A stretch of DNA of 64,000 nt from Antedon bifida (Eukaryota > Echinodermata > Crinoidea > Comatulida > Antedonidae): assembly GCA_963402885.1 (NCBI GenBank), contig OY727102.1, positions 5,704,001 to 5,768,000 on the forward strand, given 5' to 3'. Under the pieces are notes generated by a model, which was not told the DNA's origin, searched no databases, and was given only the letters and a program-made list of their open reading frames with translations. The position numbers and the translations under genes were made by a program. Positions 58,099 to 64,000 of this stretch are shown piece after piece; the stretch's first letter is position 1, and every line of letters starts with the position of its first letter.

Positions 58099-61000
58099 AT
58101 GGCCACAACAAACGGTGATACCGATTTGGCAGATGGACATAACCCACAAAATGGGGCAGTGTATGATCGTAAGTAAAAGTTCCAACATTTTTAATAAATA
58201 AAAATAAACTGTTTAGACTAGGTAGGGCTAGGCCTAGGCTTCCTGGAACCTGTCATGCTAGCCTATATACTATATACAGCCAGGGTAAAGGAATGCTAGA
58301 GATAAAAAAGGTTCAGAAATTGTTAAGCATAAACCAGTATGCATTCATAAATAAGTACATGCTTAAGTTTTATATCAAACATAAATCATGTCCAGTTTGA
58401 AGATTTGATGTTAACTCAGGGAAATATTTTTTTAAATATGATATCCATCATGTATTTGATGAAAAAAATAATAATTCAAGCTTATAACGCTTTTATGCCT
58501 AAATTTGAAGAATAAATGTTTTAAAAACTTAAGTCTGACTTTTAAATGTTAACAGCAACTGCTGATCCATATGTACCAGAGCGACAGTCTGCAGATGATA
58601 TGGATGAACAGAGAAATAAAAACATTGCTTACCAGTATCTTTGCCATTTAGAAGAAGCTAAAAAGTAAGTTTTTATTTTTGAAATTGTTTTGTCATAAAA
58701 AGATTAAAATAATTCCACATCAACCCCCACAGTATCAGAAGATTAGTCTATTTCATGCCTCTATTACCTGGATAAACCGATATAGGCCTTTTTCCCTCTG
58801 AGGGAATAAAAGAAACTCTGAACACCCCTTCAATACAGTGCTATTGTCTCTTGATCATCTTCATTATCATTTCCATCATCATAGCTTGTGACCATCAGTG
58901 TACAATTATTCAGTCATAAAGTTCTTTTTAAGTTTTTAAAAAATTTGTTATGATATAGTTCAGTTTATGATTATATATTTATTCTGTACAGTAAGCCTAG
59001 GCCAGACTATATTTACACAAATTGTTTACTACTGATTGTTAAACAAAAATTAGAACAAGGATTAAAAATGTTAGTCAAAAAGTCGAGCGTTTTTTGTAAG
59101 AAATATTTCTTATTGAATTTATTTTTTTAATACTGTATATCTAACTTTGTAAAGTAGAATAATAAGGAAAACCTATATAATCTGATGAAAGACTTGCTAG
59201 AAAAATACAGTATATGCCAGTTATGAAAGTATAAGCAATATAATAACAATAATAACATCCATTTATGATTGTTGTTGTTGATTTTACAATTTGTATGTGT
59301 TTATGACTCTCTCTCAATTAAGAATAATATATGTGGTATTTATTTCACTATCGGAAGTCAATTTATAGTCTGCCAAGATATCTCTGTAGTCTAGGAAATT
59401 GGATTGTTGCCAAATCTTGATTCCAAATTAGTTTAAACCTGGTCATCTATTGTAAGAAGTTTGCTAAAAAGTATTATACAGTATTGCTATCGAACTGAGC
59501 CTGTTTGAAAGGTTGGTGCGGGGAGAAAATCGTGAGAAACCAAAAAAAAAAATGGGAATTTAAACAATCTGACAACTACAGTATGTATCCTGACATGCCA
59601 ACTGTAATGTTTCCGAAATCACATTACATTTCTGTAGTGTGGCTTGTGGCACCAAAATGTGAGAGGACTACCGTGACCCTATTCCTAGCTAGAGTTCAAA
59701 TTCAAGCTTTTTTCTTCTATGCCTCTTGGTTTGACTCTGCTGTCTTGACCTTTTACATGACCTCATGGTTCATTTCATGACAGGGTTACAATTATTGAAC
59801 AAATGGATTGTATCATAAAATTATATTTGATTCCTAGTATTACAGTAAACTTAAATTTTCTGCAGACTTAATTAAATGTATACAGTATAACTGTACTAAT
59901 GTCGTGATTACAAATCAGATATCGTTTGTTTTACTACAGTAAATCCTGTTATTAGGCTTACTGACACTTCCTGTTTTAAATTATTCTCATTTATTTGATT
60001 TAGCAGAATTATACTTTAAACATCCTGTATTTATGATTGCAAATCATAGGCAAATTGGTAATAAGTAGAAATAGTGAGGCTTAGGCAACATCACTGTATT
60101 ATAGTGAAGTGTATCAAAATTTACATTATGTACAGTGTACCATTTGACATCAATTGATCTTCCAGGGTCTGGAGTAAAAACATATATTTTCCTTGTATAA
60201 ATTGACCATATTTCTTGGCAGTGGGCGGTGTCACCTACTGTAATACTTAACCATACTGTATCACACACTTATACTGTACTGTAAAACTGTATAGGTTAAA
60301 AGAGGTACTAGTTCTCTCTCACATTTTGAGATCGTTTCCTTGAACATTCCTTTTAAATAATAAGTCTACAGTTTTTTTATATGAATTGTTTTTGTATTTC
60401 ATTGTTCAAAAATGATTATATTCTTCCATGTCTAAAAAATTATAATGTTGATACTTCCATTTGAAAGTGTTGTTTATGGACTATACCATTTGTGAAGAGG
60501 GCATTCAATAAATGTTCTCATATTTCGATAAACTGAATAGCCTATTCTCATTGAGAATAGGCTATTCAGTTTATCCAGGTAAGCAGCACTCATAGACATT
60601 CAACAATAATTTAATGCTTTTATTCAGACAATACTTCTCATACTGTATGAGATTTTTCTAATGTTTTTTGTATTACACAGATGGATTGAGGCTTGCATAG
60701 ATGAAGAGATGCCACCTACAACAGAACTGGAAGAGGGTCTTCGAAACGGTGTCTACCTTGCTAAATTGGGGCATTATTATGCACCATCGAAAGTTCCTCT
60801 TAAGAGAATATATGACAGAGAACAAACCAAGTACACTGTAAGTTTAATATTGATATTTTATTTTAGAATAAGTTTTAGAATCATGAAGATACTGTATCTG
60901 TTGACACCCTATTGGCATATAATATAAATACAGGTCAGGTCATGTTTGCCAGTGTTCACCACTTCAGAAGTTTGCCTAAACTGATTTAACAGTCAATTTT

Positions 61001-64000
61001 AATATTTTACCTTTATGTTGACATATTTATTAGAATCATATTCTTTCTATCATATTTTAATCATTAGAAACATCTTGTGACATATTTATCATAATCTGTT
61101 ATTGTGTCATAAAAATATATGTGTGTAATAAAGTTTCTAGTGAAAATATGTATTTTGTATTAAAGGACAAAGATTGTAATCTTTAATGGCAAAAGCCTGA
61201 GAGCAAATCATTGAGTGAAATCTGTTGAAATCAAGTAGAATGATGGATATAAGGCCTACAGTTAGTCTTATCCTGTCATAAGCATGCATTCATACTTGAT
61301 TAATGTCTTTATTAAAGCCTTGTCTACACTATCAAACTTTATGTAATATGGTACAGTATGGGGTATGGTAGTGATGTGCCCAAATATGGAAGTGATATGA
61401 CATCATCATGTCCATTTATGGGCACATCACATTTTTTGTTCACATAAAGTTTGATAGTGTAGACAGATTTTAGGTATTTGTAAAACTTATTGCATAATAT
61501 AATAACAATTTGAAACTGAAACTGACAGTATGTTGATACTTTGCCAAGATACTCTGTCTAAACATTTATTATGGTTTACCAGAAAGCTGAAAAATAGACA
61601 ATTTGAAACTTAAAATTGTATAAAACGTACAGTTTTCATTCAGGTGATACATTGGGATGCTCACATTTAGAGGGTGCAGTAGCAGACTGTTCCATTGTTA
61701 GGGTAGGGGTGTTCCACTAAAAACTCTTTTTGTTTTTTGTTTCCCACTTTTCTAAGTGTTTATCCAGGTAAAAGATACTCATCATATATATAGACACCAT
61801 TGTTGGTTTGTGTGGTTTTCATTTAGGTAACCAGTTGTTTACATACATTGTAGTACTAATGTCTTTACCCCATCAAAGAGAAGCCAGCATTGGCAAATAC
61901 TGTATTTTGAAGATTCCACTTAATGTTTTAAAGTCATTATTCAATCAGTGTCGGGGCCACTTTTTTATTTTTTTTAAAAATTATACTGAAATATTCTGTT
62001 GAAAATGCTATTCAATGCTGAAGAAAATCTACTGGTGGTATCATACAGTATTTATTAATAATTATGAAATCAAAATATTTACAGTACATGACCTTTAAAA
62101 TACAGTACAGAATTCATGTAATACTAGAATGATATTAACCCTGATCACCATTCTACTAAATATGCAATGTCTATAAATCCAAGTGGCCTTTTTATACGTT
62201 TTAATAGTTTCTGGGGTACAGTACAGTAGGCCTACCTACAGGTCATGGATTTTACTTGCCATTGGCTAGTAGTAACAGACCAGGTTAGTAAATTAAATGC
62301 TGCGTACTATTATCTAATGCATAGCCAAAGCCCTACACTATTTACAATATTTGAAGAGGGTTAGAAGAAGATGGATGCAGTTTCTATCTTTCTATTTCTT
62401 CTATCTGATGTCATTATCCATTAAAATACATTCATCATTTATTGTTGAAAATGCAGGAATTACTAAAAAAATATATTAACTTGAAATATACATTTTTCCA
62501 ATGTTTTTGTTTAGTATAGAATATTTATACCGCCATGCAGTCATCCAGGTTGTGATTTTTGTTATGGTTGGTTGATTTGAATTGTACAAAATTTACTGTA
62601 TGTCAAGGTCAGATTCCAACTACCCAAGCTAATCAAAACATTGCTATTAATAGTAAGGGTGTTGTGATACTATTTGGACTTCTCCATTTTTAAAAAGTTA
62701 TAAACCAGTAATAAAATGGAATGCAACGGATACTATTAAAGTTATTATGGTGAAGAAGCCTTGAAGGAAGTTGGTCATTTATGAAATAATTAGAAATTTC
62801 CCTACTGTAGATTAAATCATAGATATAATATAATATCTCTATCTATAAATTCTATACTGTATTTTGTTATTGTAATGTACAGTAATCAATTATATGAGTA
62901 ACTATTTGCTTTTATTTTTATTGTACAAGTGTGCATACAGTATTATAATAACTAATACTGTATTATTAGAAACATTTTAAGTTTAACCCCTTTCTCCAAC
63001 CCCAACAAAATAAATAAAGAACATGATATAACCTCGGGAAAAATTCTCAGACTTCAAAAAAAATGTGTAGGTTTTAATAGTGTGGGATTTGATTACTTTG
63101 AAAACAACTGAAGGACAGAAAGAGATGAGTGACTCACCACAATAATTCACCTCAACAGATCTTTTCTGTTGTATTCTTCACACTAACTAACTAACAAAAC
63201 ATTGAAAAGAATATCTTTTTTTGTTTACCTAACAGTATTTACTCTGTACAGTCTGTGCACTATGTTATAAATATATCTTACAGGTAAAAGTACTAGAAAT
63301 TTTACCCAATAGCAAAGCTTTGCTGAGATGTAATAATTGTAAACTACTGTAGCAAAGCGAGCAAACACAACTGTTGCAAAATCAACGAATTGATTGTAAC
63401 CAAAAAAATTAAAATCAAGGTACTTTTTGAAATTTTGCCATTAAGAGAATTGTTTAACGAAGAAAATTGTTTAACGAAAAAACTACTACAGTAAAAAATA
63501 GCTGGTTAGGATAAAATTTTCCAGCTTCATTTTGTGATGAATGAACACAAAATATATTTTTATGGTTTATAATAATTAACATTCAAATTATCCACAAAGT
63601 CAGTGCTGTCAATTTTAATTATTTGATTTATAGCATTTTAATGCTGTCATTACCAGCAACATTATATTGTTTTCATAAGTTTTTAAGAGGGAAGTTCTAT
63701 AGTAAATTATGCATGTGTAGGAACTAATGTGATTTTATTACCATTTACAGTACATTAATTAATGCTACAAATTAGATAGTTTATCAGAAATACAACATTT
63801 ACATTACGATATTGAGGAAACTGTGTAAAAGTGTATAGTACTGCATGTCTCAAACATCCTTATTATTGGTTTATTTGGGCACACATGTTAAAACTTATTG
63901 TTCTTCTTCTGCTCTGTTAATTTTTCCCCTTTTCCCTCAATTGCCAAGCGGTTAATACAGTGGAACCGTAATACCTTGTCATACATTGGCAAGGGTTCGA
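58099..64000 (+). CDS. IQGAP1: IQGAP orthologue, N-terminal exons (partial)
   Basis: Coding exons 58099-58168, 58556-58664 and 60681-60837 give the first 112 aa in phase: a poorly conserved leader, then DDMDEQRNKNIAYQYLCHLE, EAKKWIEACIDEEMPPTTEL, EEGLRNGVYLAKLGHYYAPS and KRIYDREQTKYT. This is the first half of the calponin-homology domain of IQGAP1/2/3 and aligns almost without gaps. IQGAPs are scaffolds that bind F-actin through the CH domain and Rac1/Cdc42 through the GAP-related domain. The next exon, expected to continue as ATGLHFRHTDNVIQW in human IQGAP1, is not found before the right edge, so intron 3 exceeds 3.1 kb and the coordinates here run to the window end. Which IQGAP paralogue it matches best was not resolved; a single invertebrate gene is expected. 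An acceptor 8 bases before the ATG shows a noncoding first exon. Confidence 0.9.
60527..60575. repeat. Perfect 24-bp inverted repeat with 1-nt spacer
   Basis: GATAAACTGAATAGCC... (60527-60550) is mirrored exactly at 60552-60575. IQGAP intron 2, about 100 bases before exon 3. Confidence 0.9.
61316..61470. mobile_element. Family A MITE copy 12
   Basis: AGCCTTGTCTACACTATC...AGTGTAGACAGATTT. The right terminus has drifted; the flanks are TAA and TAG. Confidence 0.8.
63943..64000 (+). mobile_element. tRNA-like SINE head, cut by the window end
   Basis: A-box-like TTGCCAAGCGGTTAATAC and B-box start GGGTTCGA at the last bases. Resembles the head at 52149. It could instead be a tRNA(Ser/Leu) gene; the missing 3' part would decide. 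Confidence 0.45.

Larger units (their letters stand above)
60838..64000. other. IQGAP intron 3 (incomplete)
   Basis: AT-rich sequence with many CAGTACAGTA-like words, one family A MITE (61316-61470) and a tRNA-like SINE head at the very end. No further exon recognised. Confidence 0.6.

Overview
The window looks like nuclear DNA of an invertebrate deuterostome, most likely an echinoderm. It is AT-rich, its genes are split into many short exons by introns full of small inverted-repeat transposons, and its proteins resemble the vertebrate orthologues closely. A 5S-derived SINE, tRNA-derived SINE-like sequences and a foldback element of the general kind known from sea urchins fit this, but the species cannot be fixed from sequence alone. 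A crinoid is possible, at low confidence.

Seven gene models can be built exon by exon with consistent reading phase. From left to right: a tandem C2-domain protein (+, 1320-5752, 550 aa); IQCH, an IQ-motif protein (+, 7343-18650, 22 exons, 1113 aa); a TMEM53-type alpha/beta hydrolase (-, 20118-21169, 270 aa); an HNRNPM-type RNA-binding protein with three RRMs (+, 25042-38636, 15 coding exons, 633 aa); a JMY/WHAMM-type actin nucleation promoter (-, 43669-48720, 8 exons, 743 aa); a short FAM184-like coiled-coil protein (+, 49993-51944, 395 aa); and KXD1, a BORC/BLOC-1-related subunit (-, 53625-55379, 152 aa). The first three coding exons of an IQGAP orthologue (+, from 58099) follow and run off the right edge. 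Three neighbouring pairs are head-to-head: TMEM53/HNRNPM, JMY/FAM184 and KXD1/IQGAP. The genes form no pathway block. Two concern actin (JMY/WHAMM, IQGAP), one lysosome positioning (KXD1) and one RNA splicing (HNRNPM).

The rest is mobile and repetitive DNA. At least 12 copies of one near-palindromic MITE (family A) carry mostly TWA target duplications, which points to PIF/Harbinger. A TTAA-flanked family (B) has two ~330-bp copies and one 4.4-kb copy inside HNRNPM intron 1, which itself hosts a 2.4-kb element. Pogo-like GGACAC repeats and several single-copy MITEs are also present. A 2.8-kb foldback element at 21578-24382 has a perfect 9-bp target duplication and arms built of ~147-bp units. 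A 31-bp minisatellite (~1.4 kb) with a 589-bp higher-order period lies in an HNRNPM intron.

The most notable points are the HNRNPM gene structure (two U12-type introns at the same place in RRM2 and RRM3, other intron positions shared between RRMs, and an 8-nt microexon), the foldback element, and the minisatellite. No new multi-gene system was found.
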